This document shows positions 8,706 through 17,691 of a stretch of DNA of 64,000 nucleotides, in pieces. The translations under genes and the position numbers were made by a program. Every line of letters begins with the position of its first letter. The stretch's first letter is position 1. This DNA is from JAKQEM01 sp964391185 (GTDB taxonomy: Bacteria > Patescibacteriota > Gracilibacteria > Peribacterales > Peribacteraceae). Below the pieces are notes generated by a model. It did no database searches, was not told the DNA's origin, and saw only the letters and a program-made list of their open reading frames with translations. Where the stretch lies: NCBI GenBank assembly GCA_964391185.1, contig CAYMIX010000003.1, forward strand, positions 113,444-177,443, in the 5' to 3' direction.

Positions 8706-8733
8706 ACTATAGATCTATAGTCAAATACGTCAA
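8706..8733 (-). promoter_or_regulatory. Promoter with palindrome over the -10 box
   Basis: On the minus strand: TTGACG (8733-8728), 16-base spacer, TATAGT (8711-8706), 6 bases, ATG at 8699. The perfect 14-bp palindrome CTATAGATCTATAG (8707-8720) overlaps the -10 region, a typical place for a repressor operator. Confidence 0.6.
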
Positions 8734-8772
8734 TATTCGTGTCAAGTAATCATTTCATGGTATCTTTAACCT

Positions 8773-10212
8773 GTGTTTTCCGCTTTCGACCGTTACGCCG
8801 GCTTTACAGATCTTTCAGCATTAAACGATTTCAGCGAAAAGCCGCTGCGAAAAAGTGTGCGTGTGAATACCATCAAGACCAGCATCGATAAATTTCTCGA
8901 ATACGGCAAAGAAAAGAAATGGAAGCTGGAACGGGTTCCATGGAGTACGGAAGCTTTTTTTCTTGATCGAGAAGATCGCACACAAGCTCTTGGGACAGAC
9001 GTGCTGCATTTGCTTGGACATTTCTACATGCAGGAAGCAGCATCAATGTTGCCACCGGAATTGTTGCAACCTGTGCCTGGAGACGTTGTTCTTGATATGA
9101 GTGCAGCACCCGGGAGTAAAACAAGTCAGATGGGTGCGAAGATGCAGGGTAGGGGGGTGATCGTCGCAAACGACATTCAGGAGAAACGCTTGTGGACGCT
9201 AAAATCTGCACTTCATCGTTCTGGTGTGCATAATAATATCGTGACGAAGAAAGTAGGCCAATGGTTTGCGAAACACATGACAGAACGGTTCGATCGTGTG
9301 CTCTGTGATGCTCCGTGCAGCGCACAAGGAACGATTCGCAAAGACAGTGACGCGTTGAACTATTGCTCTATGGATAACATTGAGAAGATGGCGCGCTTAC
9401 AATTTCAACTCTTAGAATCTGCGATTCATGCTGCAAAAGTAAATGGTCGCATCGTGTATTCCACTTGCACGCTCACTCCGGAAGAAAATGAGCTTGTCAT
9501 TTTGCAAATACTCGATCGCTTTAGAGACCAAGTTACGATTCTAAATCCGGAGGACCTAGGACTTGGGACGTGGGACATAGGGAAAGCTATTGAAGATTCT
9601 CATCGTGTGCAACATTCGCTTCGTTCCGAAGTCCTAGGTCCGAAGTCCGAAGTCCCACTCCTTCGCCTCTGGCCTCAGACCTACGACACGGAAGGATTTT
9701 TCTGTGCTGTTATTCATAAAAAAGCTCCCACACGCGATGTATCGAAGATGGAAATGATGCAGTTCCAAGAACGACCGCTAACGCGAAAAAATAAAGACCA
9801 GATTCATGAGCAACTTGTGGAACGGTATGGTGCACAATTTTTGGATGATAATGATCGTTTGTTTGAACGAGGAGGGGAGTCACTTATTCTTTCAACTGAT
9901 GAAGTGACTGCGTATGAATTACCGCTGGAAAACTACGCGCTTGGAATGCCATTTGGAAAAAAGTTGAAAGATGGTCGTGTGCTCATTGATCATGAGTTTG
10001 CCACCCTGCGCGGCCATCGAGCGACGAAGAATCGTTTTGATATTTCAGATCAGCAATTAGAGGATCTTCTAGGTGCGAAAGATATTGATTGTCCGGCAGA
10101 TCTAAATGGACACACGTTATTGATGTGCAAAGATTTCTGCGTTGGTCTTGGCCTTGCAAAAAATGGTCGTCTTAAAAATAATTTGCCGCGTTGGATGGTA
10201 AAATATAACTGA
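8773..10212 (+). CDS. RsmB/RsmF-family 16S rRNA m5C methyltransferase
   Basis: A SAM-dependent NOL1/NOP2/Sun-family RNA cytosine-5 methyltransferase of 479 residues. The SAM site is DMSAAPGSKTSQM (about 112-124); the two catalytic cysteines are in DAPCSAQGTIRKD and YSTCTLTPEENE. A C-terminal extension (about 330-479) resembles the RsmF-type RNA-binding module (near the end: LNGHTLLMCKDFCVGLGL). The start is GTG at 8773, with a TATCTT box 6 bases upstream. Between the catalytic and C-terminal domains (about residues 258-300) the gene carries short inverted and tandem repeats built on a CCTAGG core, apparently an inserted repeat kept in frame. RsmF in E. coli modifies C1407 of 16S rRNA; the target here is inferred. 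Confidence 0.88.
   Translation: MFSAFDRYAGFTDLSALNDFSEKPLRKSVRVNTIKTSIDKFLEYGKEKKWKLERVPWSTEAFFLDREDRTQALGTDVLHLLGHFYMQEAASMLPPELLQPVPGDVVLDMSAAPGSKTSQMGAKMQGRGVIVANDIQEKRLWTLKSALHRSGVHNNIVTKKVGQWFAKHMTERFDRVLCDAPCSAQGTIRKDSDALNYCSMDNIEKMARLQFQLLESAIHAAKVNGRIVYSTCTLTPEENELVILQILDRFRDQVTILNPEDLGLGTWDIGKAIEDSHRVQHSLRSEVLGPKSEVPLLRLWPQTYDTEGFFCAVIHKKAPTRDVSKMEMMQFQERPLTRKNKDQIHEQLVERYGAQFLDDNDRLFERGGESLILSTDEVTAYELPLENYALGMPFGKKLKDGRVLIDHEFATLRGHRATKNRFDISDQQLEDLLGAKDIDCPADLNGHTLLMCKDFCVGLGLAKNGRLKNNLPRWMVKYN
9552..9641. repeat. Inverted and tandem mini-repeats inside the methyltransferase gene
   Basis: GGACCTAGGACTT at 9552-9564 is exactly complementary in reverse to AAGTCCTAGGTCC at 9629-9641, with 64 bases between. 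Tandem CCGAAGTC units follow up to about 9655. The insert translates as low-complexity residues such as SEVLGPKSEVP. Confidence 0.6.
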
Positions 10213-10249
10213 ATTGTTGTACGTACACATGGGCTTCTGCTCAGCGTGC

Positions 10250-10283
10250 AAACAATATAACAATATAGCAATACAACAATAAA
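10250..10283 (+). repeat. Short A/T-rich tandem repeat
   Basis: Three to four imperfect copies of an ACAATAT-like unit lie between the methyltransferase stop and dnaG. The 100-base gap otherwise holds no gene, and I found no convincing promoter for dnaG in it. Confidence 0.35.
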
Positions 10284-10314
10284 CGCCTGGCATGGAAGAG
10301 GATGCACGTTAGCA

Positions 10315-12081
10315 GTGAGTTATAGTAATCAGTCCATGGACAGCGTGTTCGAAGTTAAATCCCGGCTTTCGATTGATCAACTCGTTGGCCGATACGTGCA
10401 ATTGCAGAAGAAAGGCCGAAATTTCGTCGGCTTATGCCCTTTCCACCAAGATTCGCATCCGAGCTTTTTGGTTTCACCTGACAAGGGAATTTGCTACTGC
10501 TTCCCGTGCCAAAAAGGTGGAGATATTTTTAGTTTCTATCAGCAAATAGAGGGAGTGGATTTCAAACAAGCGCTCAAAGATCTAGCCGAAATGGCGGGGG
10601 TTATACTTCCGGATGCTCCAGTCGATGTCATCAAAAAAGACGATAAAGATCGTGCGCGCGATTGTCTTGCTACTGCTCAACTATTCTTTGCAAAAAATCT
10701 TCAGAATTCAGAAACGACAAAAAAATATCTGACAGATCGCGGACTTGATCCAGGAGAAATTACATCGTTTGGTTTGGGTGTCGCACCGGATTCATTTTCT
10801 GCCACTTATGAGCATTTATTGAAGGCACATTTCAGCAAGAGGGAAATTATGATGGCAGGACTTGGTGTGCAAAAAGAATTACAGGAAGAAAAAATCTACG
10901 ATCGATTTAGGAATCGTCTCATGTTTCCCATTCACGATGGACAAGGTCGAATTATTGGCTTTGGCGGGCGCACGTTAGGTAATGATGATGCAAAATATGT
11001 GAATAACAGCGATAGTCCGTTATATCACAAATCTTCCGTACTGTATGGACTCCACCATGCCATGAAAACGATGCGTGAGAAAAATCGCGTCGTTCTGGTC
11101 GAAGGATATTTTGATGTGCTTGCGTGTCATCGTGTTGGTATCACCGAAGCGGTAGCTGCATGTGGTACTGCACTCACAGAGGAACATGTGAAACTCCTCA
11201 AGCGTTACGTTGAGCATGTGGTGTTATGTCTTGATCAGGATCGGGCGGGACGCGATGCGGCAGAGCGTGCGTTTAAAATGTGCAGCAAAGAAGGATTGCA
11301 GGTAGAAGGAGTCATTCTTAATCAAAAAGATCCAGCGGATGTTGCAGTGCAGTCGCCGAACACGTTGCGCAATATGTTGACGGAACAAGTGCATCCATAT
11401 CTTGATCTCGTGTTCGCAGAAGTGCGAGCATCGAATATATCTGTTCCTTCCGTGCGTCACGCAGCGCTGGAGCGCATTCTCGGTTTGCTGGAGGCATTAT
11501 CGTCATCAACCGAGCGGTCACATGCTGTTCGTCAGGCTGCATCAGCGTTGGGCATTACGGAAATGACACTCATTGATGATCTACGGAAATTTGAAAAGCA
11601 AATGCCATCCATCATCCATAAAACTGCTCAAGTTGATGTGCACAGTACCGTTACGACGTATTCCAGCGCAGAGCTCACACTTGGACTATTTCTGACCTAT
11701 CCCCGTAATATTGCAATACTGACGGAAATGATTCCGCCAGAAGAGGTGTTCGCCAGTATCTTATATAGAGCACTTAAAAAAATTGGTGATAACACAACAT
11801 TTACCTTGGACATGCTGGACCTTTCTGATGAAGACCGGAAAAAAGCGGGAATTCTCATGCTTTACTGCGAAGAGAATAAATTTGCGGAATGGAACGAAGC
11901 GGTAGCTACCCTTGAGACGCGTCGTAATTGCCGGAATGCCAATAGAGAGTTGCTCCATAAAAAGCAAAAAGATATCACTCAGAAGCTGTTGGAAGCGCAA
12001 AAATTAGGTCGAGTAGAGGAAGTGGAAGAACTCTCCAATAAGTATCAGGAATTAATTCAGCTCACAAAGCACACACGATAA
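10315..12081 (+). CDS. dnaG: DNA primase DnaG
   Basis: DnaG makes RNA primers for chromosome replication. The 588-residue protein has the N-terminal CHC2 zinc finger (CPFHQDSHPS then CYCFPCQKGG, about 41-65), the catalytic core, and a Toprim domain with VVLVEGYFDVLA (conserved Glu, about 261-272) and LCLDQDRAGRDA (the metal-binding DxD pair, near 303). A helicase-interaction type C-terminal region follows. The start is GTG at 10315. rpoD follows after a 176-base leader, recalling the dnaG-rpoD part of the macromolecular synthesis operon. Confidence 0.97.
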   Translation: MSYSNQSMDSVFEVKSRLSIDQLVGRYVQLQKKGRNFVGLCPFHQDSHPSFLVSPDKGICYCFPCQKGGDIFSFYQQIEGVDFKQALKDLAEMAGVILPDAPVDVIKKDDKDRARDCLATAQLFFAKNLQNSETTKKYLTDRGLDPGEITSFGLGVAPDSFSATYEHLLKAHFSKREIMMAGLGVQKELQEEKIYDRFRNRLMFPIHDGQGRIIGFGGRTLGNDDAKYVNNSDSPLYHKSSVLYGLHHAMKTMREKNRVVLVEGYFDVLACHRVGITEAVAACGTALTEEHVKLLKRYVEHVVLCLDQDRAGRDAAERAFKMCSKEGLQVEGVILNQKDPADVAVQSPNTLRNMLTEQVHPYLDLVFAEVRASNISVPSVRHAALERILGLLEALSSSTERSHAVRQAASALGITEMTLIDDLRKFEKQMPSIIHKTAQVDVHSTVTTYSSAELTLGLFLTYPRNIAILTEMIPPEEVFASILYRALKKIGDNTTFTLDMLDLSDEDRKKAGILMLYCEENKFAEWNEAVATLETRRNCRNANRELLHKKQKDITQKLLEAQKLGRVEEVEELSNKYQELIQLTKHTR

Positions 12082-12153
12082 ATCGTTGCCTGCCAGATAA
12101 ACCGTCAAAATAGTGGCTTTTGCTCCATTATTCCTGTATACACTATGTGAGCG

Positions 12154-12240
12154 GGGAAAGACATGCGCCCGATGCATATTTCCCTTTGCGAACTGCCTTT
12201 CTTTGAGTACCTTATCCCCACCGGCGCCTGTTCTGGGCGC
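12154..12240 (+). promoter_or_regulatory. Structured leader upstream of rpoD
   Basis: Two hairpins can form. The first pairs GGGAAA (12154-12159) with TTTCCC (12179-12184) and, inside it, ATGC (12163-12166) with GCAT (12174-12177). The second pairs GCGCC (12224-12228) with GGCGC (12236-12240), ending 17 bases before the rpoD start. Neither is followed by a T-run. They may control rpoD translation or mRNA processing; this is inference. Confidence 0.4.
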
Positions 12241-12257
12241 TGTAAACGTTTATCACT

Positions 12258-13745
12258 ATGGCTTCACACCCACGTAAGTTCATCGCACAACCAACGGACG
12301 ATGATCTGAAAAAATTTCCGGAGGCAATTCGTCACCTCGTGAAGAAAGGACGTGAACAGCGTTACGTGACGCACCAAGAAATTATCGCTGCCATTCCTAA
12401 TGCAGAAGAAGATGTCGATCTCCTTGATGAGGTCTATATGCTGTTCGTTGATCTTGGTATCGAAGTGATCGATGTGAAAGATGCGCTCATCTGGGAGAAG
12501 AAAGGTAAGCAGGGGGTGGCGATGACCGATATCGCCGTCGAAGATATTGCAGAGATAGTTGCAGACGAACCAGGCGTTGAAGGCGAAGAGCCAGAGGCAG
12601 ATGAAGAAGATGCAAGTGTGGCAGAAAAGATGGAAGAGGATGAAGATAGCGATCTTATGCACCGTGTTGCAACAGCAGGTATCGCTATCGATGATAAAGA
12701 AGCGGCCAACGAAGAAGAAAAGAAAAAACGTCGCAAAGAGCGTGAAGTGGATCTCTTGGAAATCTCCAATGACTCCGTCCGCATGTATCTCTCCGAGATT
12801 GGACGCGTGCCGCTTATCGATGGCAAAAAAGAAGTGGAGCTTGCCCGACGAATCCGCAAGGGTGATGCTGGCGCTAAGCAGCAGCTTGCCGAAGCAAACC
12901 TTCGTCTCGTTGTCTCTATTGCGAAGAAATATATCGGACGCGGACTATCATTTCTTGATCTTATCCAGGAGGGAAACATCGGCCTTTTCCGTGCTGTTGA
13001 AAAATTTGATCCTGAACGAGGATTTAAGTTCTCTACGTATGCAACTTGGTGGATCCGCCAGGCGATCACACGTGCTATCGCTGACCAAGCTCGCACGATC
13101 CGCATCCCTGTGCACATGGTTGAAACGATCAACAAGCTAACGCACACACAGCGTCGCTTGGTACAAGAGCTCGGCCGCGAACCAACACTCGAAGAACTCG
13201 CAGTCGAAATGGAAATGGATATCAAGAAAGTCCAACACATTCAGAAAATCAGCCAGGATATCGTGTCATTAGAAGCTCCTGTTGGGTCTGAAGAGGATTC
13301 TAAGCTTGGAGATTTCATTGAAGACGAAGAGGCAATCAATCCATTCGAAGCAACAAACCGCCAACTCAAGAAAGAAAACGTCCATGCGATGCTCGACTTC
13401 CTCACTCCACGTGAGCGCAAGATCATCGAAATGCGCTTCGGACTGCAAGATGGCATCGGCCACACGCTCGAAGAAGTGGGACAGGAGTTCGGTGTTACCC
13501 GCGAACGTATTCGTCAGATTGAAGCGAAGGTGCTCCAGAAAATGCGCGACCATCCACGTTCGCTCACTATCCGTGAACATGGTTTGCCACCAAAGCGCGT
13601 TGGCTTTTCGCCTGTTCCATCATTTGCTCAGTCGTTGATGTGTCCAAAGTGTCACCAGGGAATCCTGACGCCACTCAAGAAGAACGGTCGTCCTATTCAG
13701 AAATGTGACCACTGTGCGTATGAGCAGGAGGACGACGAGCGATAA
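12258..13745 (+). CDS. rpoD: Primary sigma factor RpoD with a C-terminal zinc ribbon
   Basis: The housekeeping sigma factor of RNA polymerase, 495 residues. In order: a region 1.1-like N-terminus (about 10-80), an acidic linker (about 90-165), region 1.2 (DSVRMYLSEIGRVPLI), region 2 (ANLRLVVSIAKKY, FKFSTYATWWIRQAITRA), region 3 (IPVHMVETINKL), and region 4 with the -35-reading helix (EEVGQEFGVTRERIRQIEAK). Regions 2 and 4 are canonical, matching the TTGACA/TATAAT-like promoters seen here. Unusually, about 60 residues follow region 4.2 and end in C462-x2-C465-x17-C483-x2-C486, a zinc-ribbon pattern not normal for RpoD. A terminator follows the stop. Confidence 0.97.
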   Translation: MASHPRKFIAQPTDDDLKKFPEAIRHLVKKGREQRYVTHQEIIAAIPNAEEDVDLLDEVYMLFVDLGIEVIDVKDALIWEKKGKQGVAMTDIAVEDIAEIVADEPGVEGEEPEADEEDASVAEKMEEDEDSDLMHRVATAGIAIDDKEAANEEEKKKRRKEREVDLLEISNDSVRMYLSEIGRVPLIDGKKEVELARRIRKGDAGAKQQLAEANLRLVVSIAKKYIGRGLSFLDLIQEGNIGLFRAVEKFDPERGFKFSTYATWWIRQAITRAIADQARTIRIPVHMVETINKLTHTQRRLVQELGREPTLEELAVEMEMDIKKVQHIQKISQDIVSLEAPVGSEEDSKLGDFIEDEEAINPFEATNRQLKKENVHAMLDFLTPRERKIIEMRFGLQDGIGHTLEEVGQEFGVTRERIRQIEAKVLQKMRDHPRSLTIREHGLPPKRVGFSPVPSFAQSLMCPKCHQGILTPLKKNGRPIQKCDHCAYEQEDDER

Positions 13746-13769
13746 TATAAATAATCAAACAATAAAAAA

Positions 13770-13792
13770 GACCGCTGCGAGCGGTCTTTTTC
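13770..13792 (+). terminator. Intrinsic terminator after rpoD
   Basis: GACCGCT (13770-13776), GCG loop, AGCGGTC (13780-13786), followed by a T-run. A run of A precedes the stem, so it may also serve the convergent DUF378 gene. Confidence 0.9.
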
Positions 13793-13808
13793 GTAGATAT
13801 CTATGTAC

Positions 13809-14033
13809 TTAAGCCTTGTGCTGGCAGTTGCACTTGTTGACGATTTTCATGACTGCTGCGATACCGACCAAGATGTACACAATCCATTCAACCATTGGCC
13901 ACGCTCCAAGCAGCATGTGCACGACGTTGAGGTCGCGCCCGAGGAAGCCGCCTATGCCGACGAGGCCCCAGTTAAGAGCTCCGATAAGGACGAGGAGTAA
14001 CCCAGTCTTGCAGACACCACACATATTGCTCAT
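13809..14033 (-). CDS. DUF378 family small membrane protein
   Basis: A 74-residue membrane protein with two hydrophobic segments (about 9-30 and 46-65). The signature GLLLVLIGALNWGLVGIGGF and the later VEWIVYILVGIAAVMKI match the DUF378 (COG2155) family, whose role is unknown. Cysteines at both ends (CGVC near the N-terminus, CNC near the C-terminus) could bind metal or form disulfides. It converges with rpoD and shares the terminator between them. The 143 bases upstream, before the helicase gene, hold only the helicase promoter as far as I can see. Confidence 0.8.
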   Translation of the reverse strand: MSNMCGVCKTGLLLVLIGALNWGLVGIGGFLGRDLNVVHMLLGAWPMVEWIVYILVGIAAVMKIVNKCNCQHKA

Positions 14034-14141
14034 AAAAGAGAAAGAGGGAGAAAAATAAAATTGATAAGCAAAATGTACAGCTTATGCAAACAATATGATC
14101 TTGCGACCAAAGAAAATTTAACAGTTTTTCACAGTGTCCGA

Positions 14142-14170
14142 TTGTTCACCTTTTTGTCTCCCTGTACGAT
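14142..14170 (+). promoter_or_regulatory. Promoter of the UvrD-type helicase gene
   Basis: TTGTTC (14142-14147), 17-base spacer, TACGAT (14165-14170), 6 bases, ATG at 14177. Another leaderless arrangement. Confidence 0.55.
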
Positions 14171-14176
14171 TCATGT

Positions 14177-17119
14177 ATGCCAACCTTTGCGGAAGAATAT
14201 GCTCGGCTGAATGATGCGCAGAAGCAAGCGGTCGATACAATCGAAGGGCCGGTAATGGTTGTTGCTGGACCGGGAACGGGAAAAACGCAAGTGCTGAGCC
14301 TGCGCGTCGCGAACATTCTGCAAAAGTCGCAAGTGAACCCACGCAACATTCTGTGTCTGACCTACACAACAAGTGGCGCTACGGCAATGCGTGAACGTTT
14401 GCGCGCGCTCATAGGAGCGGCTGCGTACAAAGTGACGATTAATACAATTCATGGATTTTGTAATGATGTTATTGCTAAAAATCCGCATGTATTCGAAAGT
14501 TGGGATGCACTCGAGCAAATAAGCGATGTCGAACAATTTCGTGCATTAAATAGGATTATTGATGCACTCATGCCGGATCTTGAAATTGTGAATCCTAAAA
14601 ATCCCCACGGTCGCACTCGTGATATTATTGGGCGCATTTCTCAAGTAAAACGAGAAGGCAAAACACTGGAAGATTTGCGTCGAGTTGCCGATGACTATGA
14701 AGTGGAAATGTCTGGCAAAAGCAAAGAGGGCACGAAGGCACATGAGAAAAATGTATCATCTGCTCGCAAGTTTCACGATTTCGTTCTGCTCTTCGAGAAG
14801 TATCAGGAAATGCTCAAAGAAACGCAACGGTACGATTACGATGACATGATCCTGCATGTGATTCAGGGTTTTAAAGAGGAAGACTGGATGCTCCAAGGCC
14901 TGCAAGAACAGTACTTATATATTCTCGTTGATGAATTCCAAGATACGAACGGCGCACAGTATAAAGTCATTGAATCGCTCGCAACGCCACGCACAGCAGA
15001 TGATCGTCCAAATATTTTTGTAGTGGGCGACGATGATCAGGCGATTTACCGTTTCCAGGGAGCAAACCTGCAAAATATCCTGAATTTCCGTGCACGCTTC
15101 CCCGAAGCGCCTATTGTCGTGCTGACAACGAGTTATCGTTGTACGCAGCAGATTCTTGATGCCGCAGGGCGTCTGATTGCATTCAATATAGAGCGTCTGG
15201 TTGGCACGATTCCAGGACTCACAAAAGATTTGGTCTCCGGAGCAAAAGAAAAAACTGGAGCAGAACCAATGCTTATTCGAGGCCCAAGTGATGCTCTTGA
15301 GGCATGGCTTGTAGCAGACATTGTCCAAGAAGAAATCGATGCTGGCACACCACTGTCTGAGATCGCAATCCTCACACAAACGAATGCCGAGCTACAACCA
15401 ATGTATGACGTACTGAAAGCGCGCGGTATTCCCGTACAGATGGATGGCAAAGTGAATCTCCTGAGTCAGCCGCTTGTTAAGCAAACAGTTTCCATCCTAC
15501 GTGCAGTCCACAAAATGGAAAGTAGCCCTGCACTTTCTGCTGCAATGAGTGCGGAATGTTTCGGTTGCCATCCTGCTGACTTGGGGCGTTTGTTTTTACT
15601 CAGTCGCGATAAGGAGGTATCTATTCTTACATTGCTTTTACAGTTCGATGATCCGGAATCTGATATTCAACTACAGCCGTGGCACAATCGTGATTGCCTC
15701 ATAAAGACACGTGATGTGCTGCTTTCGATTAGCCAGCAATTGGATAACCGCACACTCATCGACACACTTGAACATATTTTGAAAGAGTGCGGACTTCTCC
15801 CAGATCCAAGCAATAAAGAAACTTTTGATCCGTTGGACTTCGCTGCGCTCCAAGCATTTTTTGATTACATTAAAATCCGTAGCTACGAAATATCGTCATT
15901 TATTTTTGAATCGCTGATGAACGATATCGAAATGTATGCAAACGATGATAATGGCTTAAGGTTGAGTTTTACATTGCCACATCTGACTCAAGAAGGAGTG
16001 CAACTTCTTACCGCACACCAAAGCAAAGGTCTCGAATATGAAGTTGTCATTCTCCCAAATTTCCGTGATGGGCACTGGGATAAGCGCCGCAATCCACCGT
16101 CAGTGAGTATACCAGAAGATCTCTTGTTTGATTGGGAGACACATCAGAAACAACATGAGCGCAACCAAGATGAACGACGTGTTGCCTATGTTGCGATGAC
16201 GCGCGCAAAGCGCAGACTGGTCTTTGCATGTTGCATGACGATTACTACTACATCGAAGCCACGTGAAGTATCTCCATCAAGTTTTTTTGTAGAAGCAGGA
16301 CCATTGCCAGAAGAGCAGCGTAATGTGCGCGATCCTGCGCTTGCATCAACATTGCTCCTGCCAGAAATAATGATATTCGATTCTGCGTACGAAGCATTCA
16401 TTCGCGATCGTCTTAAAGATTTTAAACTATCGGTGACTGCGTTGAATCACTTCCTAGAAGATCCTTTACTCTTCTTAGAACGCGATATTCTGCAGAAGCC
16501 TCAGGTAAAACAGCCGTCACTCGTCTACGGAAATGCGGTCCATGCAGCGATGCGTAAGTGGGGTATGAGCATCAAAGATGGGTTGCCGCTTTCACAGGAA
16601 CAATTTTTATATGAGTTTGATAACTATTTGGTTGATCGAGAAATTCTCACCGAGAGCGAGCGCAGAAACCTGATGAAGGTTGGGCAGGATAATTTGCCGC
16701 GATACTATCAGCAGCGTTTGTCAGAACAGTTACCTATTATTTTCAATGTTGAGTTCCCGATAAATACGTTCCTCGAAGAAATTCCTCTCAAAGGAAAAAT
16801 CGATCGCATGGATCTCGATCATCCTGATTCCTCGCGTATAACGATCATAGATTTTAAAACCGGTCGGCCGAAGACAGAAGCACAGATACGCGAAGATGGT
16901 GATTATTTCCGTCAGTTAGCGTTCTATGCAATTCTCATGGAGCACGGTATGCCGCTCTACGAGCCAGTTGCGTATGTTTTAGATTTCGTTGGTGAAGGAA
17001 CGGAACATCCAGTGCAGCGATCGTTTGTAATTACCGACACCGAAAAAAATGATCTGAAAAAAGTGATCGAACAGGTTTGGGCAAAGATTCAGACTTTGGA
17101 CTTCACACCAATCAAATAA
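14177..17119 (+). CDS. UvrD/PcrA-type DNA helicase fused to a PD-(D/E)XK nuclease
   Basis: A 980-residue superfamily 1A helicase. Motifs in order: Walker A GPGTGKTQ (about 32-39), motif Ia (CLTYTTSGATAMRERL), motif II VDEFQDTN (about 252-259), motif III GDDDQAIYRFQGA, motif V LLTAHQSKGLEYEVV and motif VI YVAMTRAKRR. The C-terminal 230 residues form a RecB-like nuclease domain: GNAVHAAM, then IDRMDLD and IDFKTG with the catalytic Asp and Lys. Helicase-nuclease fusions of this kind process DNA ends in repair, as in AddA/RecB. No AddB or RecC partner is nearby. The last 31 bases overlap the convergent rdgB. Confidence 0.92.
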   Translation: MPTFAEEYARLNDAQKQAVDTIEGPVMVVAGPGTGKTQVLSLRVANILQKSQVNPRNILCLTYTTSGATAMRERLRALIGAAAYKVTINTIHGFCNDVIAKNPHVFESWDALEQISDVEQFRALNRIIDALMPDLEIVNPKNPHGRTRDIIGRISQVKREGKTLEDLRRVADDYEVEMSGKSKEGTKAHEKNVSSARKFHDFVLLFEKYQEMLKETQRYDYDDMILHVIQGFKEEDWMLQGLQEQYLYILVDEFQDTNGAQYKVIESLATPRTADDRPNIFVVGDDDQAIYRFQGANLQNILNFRARFPEAPIVVLTTSYRCTQQILDAAGRLIAFNIERLVGTIPGLTKDLVSGAKEKTGAEPMLIRGPSDALEAWLVADIVQEEIDAGTPLSEIAILTQTNAELQPMYDVLKARGIPVQMDGKVNLLSQPLVKQTVSILRAVHKMESSPALSAAMSAECFGCHPADLGRLFLLSRDKEVSILTLLLQFDDPESDIQLQPWHNRDCLIKTRDVLLSISQQLDNRTLIDTLEHILKECGLLPDPSNKETFDPLDFAALQAFFDYIKIRSYEISSFIFESLMNDIEMYANDDNGLRLSFTLPHLTQEGVQLLTAHQSKGLEYEVVILPNFRDGHWDKRRNPPSVSIPEDLLFDWETHQKQHERNQDERRVAYVAMTRAKRRLVFACCMTITTTSKPREVSPSSFFVEAGPLPEEQRNVRDPALASTLLLPEIMIFDSAYEAFIRDRLKDFKLSVTALNHFLEDPLLFLERDILQKPQVKQPSLVYGNAVHAAMRKWGMSIKDGLPLSQEQFLYEFDNYLVDREILTESERRNLMKVGQDNLPRYYQQRLSEQLPIIFNVEFPINTFLEEIPLKGKIDRMDLDHPDSSRITIIDFKTGRPKTEAQIREDGDYFRQLAFYAILMEHGMPLYEPVAYVLDFVGEGTEHPVQRSFVITDTEKNDLKKVIEQVWAKIQTLDFTPIK

Positions 17120-17691
17120 TCGCGGAATAGTTGAAGTGCTCTGCCGCGATGACTGATGCGGTTCTTTTCCTCTACAGAAAGCGCTGAATACACTTTTTCG
17201 TAGCCATCGGGTTTGAAGCATGCGGAAATCGGAAGACCGGGGAGGAAGTCCGCTTCAAGTTCGTTTGTAATAATTCCATCGCAAGTTCCTTCAAAATGAT
17301 GTTCCTTTCCTTCACCGTCGATATGACATAGTGTGCAAATAAATCGTGCGCGCTTATTTTTTTCCGCGCGCATTCGCTCCAGGAAAAACGAAATCCATGC
17401 ATGGTCCGTCACGTCAGGACCCGCGCCCCAGCGACGTGTGTGAACCCCCAATTCATTCTGCAACGCTTCGACGACGATTCCTGAATCATCAGCGAGTGTG
17501 GGGAGTTTGGATCGCTCAAAATAAAATTGTGACTTTTGGCGCGCATTTTCTAAGTATGTGTCTCCAGTTTCTGCAGGTGATTCATTGATATTGGCATCAG
17601 ATGGCTTGAGAAGCTCTATATTCAGTCCATCTAAGGCTTCACCAATTTCTATAATTTTGCCTTTGTTCGACGTTCCAATAAGGAGCTTCAT
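17089..17691 (-). CDS. rdgB: Non-canonical purine NTP pyrophosphatase (RdgB/HAM1)
   Basis: Hydrolyses dITP, ITP and XTP to monophosphates, keeping deaminated purines out of DNA and RNA. The 200-residue protein shows the family landmarks GTSNKGKI (residues 6-13), LADDSGIVVEAL (about 66-77) and SHRGRAL near the C-terminus, at normal length. Its start overlaps the metA stop by 4 bases (ATGA), so the two are translationally coupled and rdgB should fall under the metA riboswitch. Its 3' end overlaps the convergent helicase gene by 31 bases. Confidence 0.95.
   Translation of the reverse strand: MKLLIGTSNKGKIIEIGEALDGLNIELLKPSDANINESPAETGDTYLENARQKSQFYFERSKLPTLADDSGIVVEALQNELGVHTRRWGAGPDVTDHAWISFFLERMRAEKNKRARFICTLCHIDGEGKEHHFEGTCDGIITNELEADFLPGLPISACFKPDGYEKVYSALSVEEKNRISHRGRALQLFRDYLIGVKSKV

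Noticed and set aside
12264..13240. Long minus-strand frames inside rpoD, including one of 268 codons
   Set aside because: They mirror the codon pattern of rpoD, are Ser/Arg-rich and have no signals of their own.
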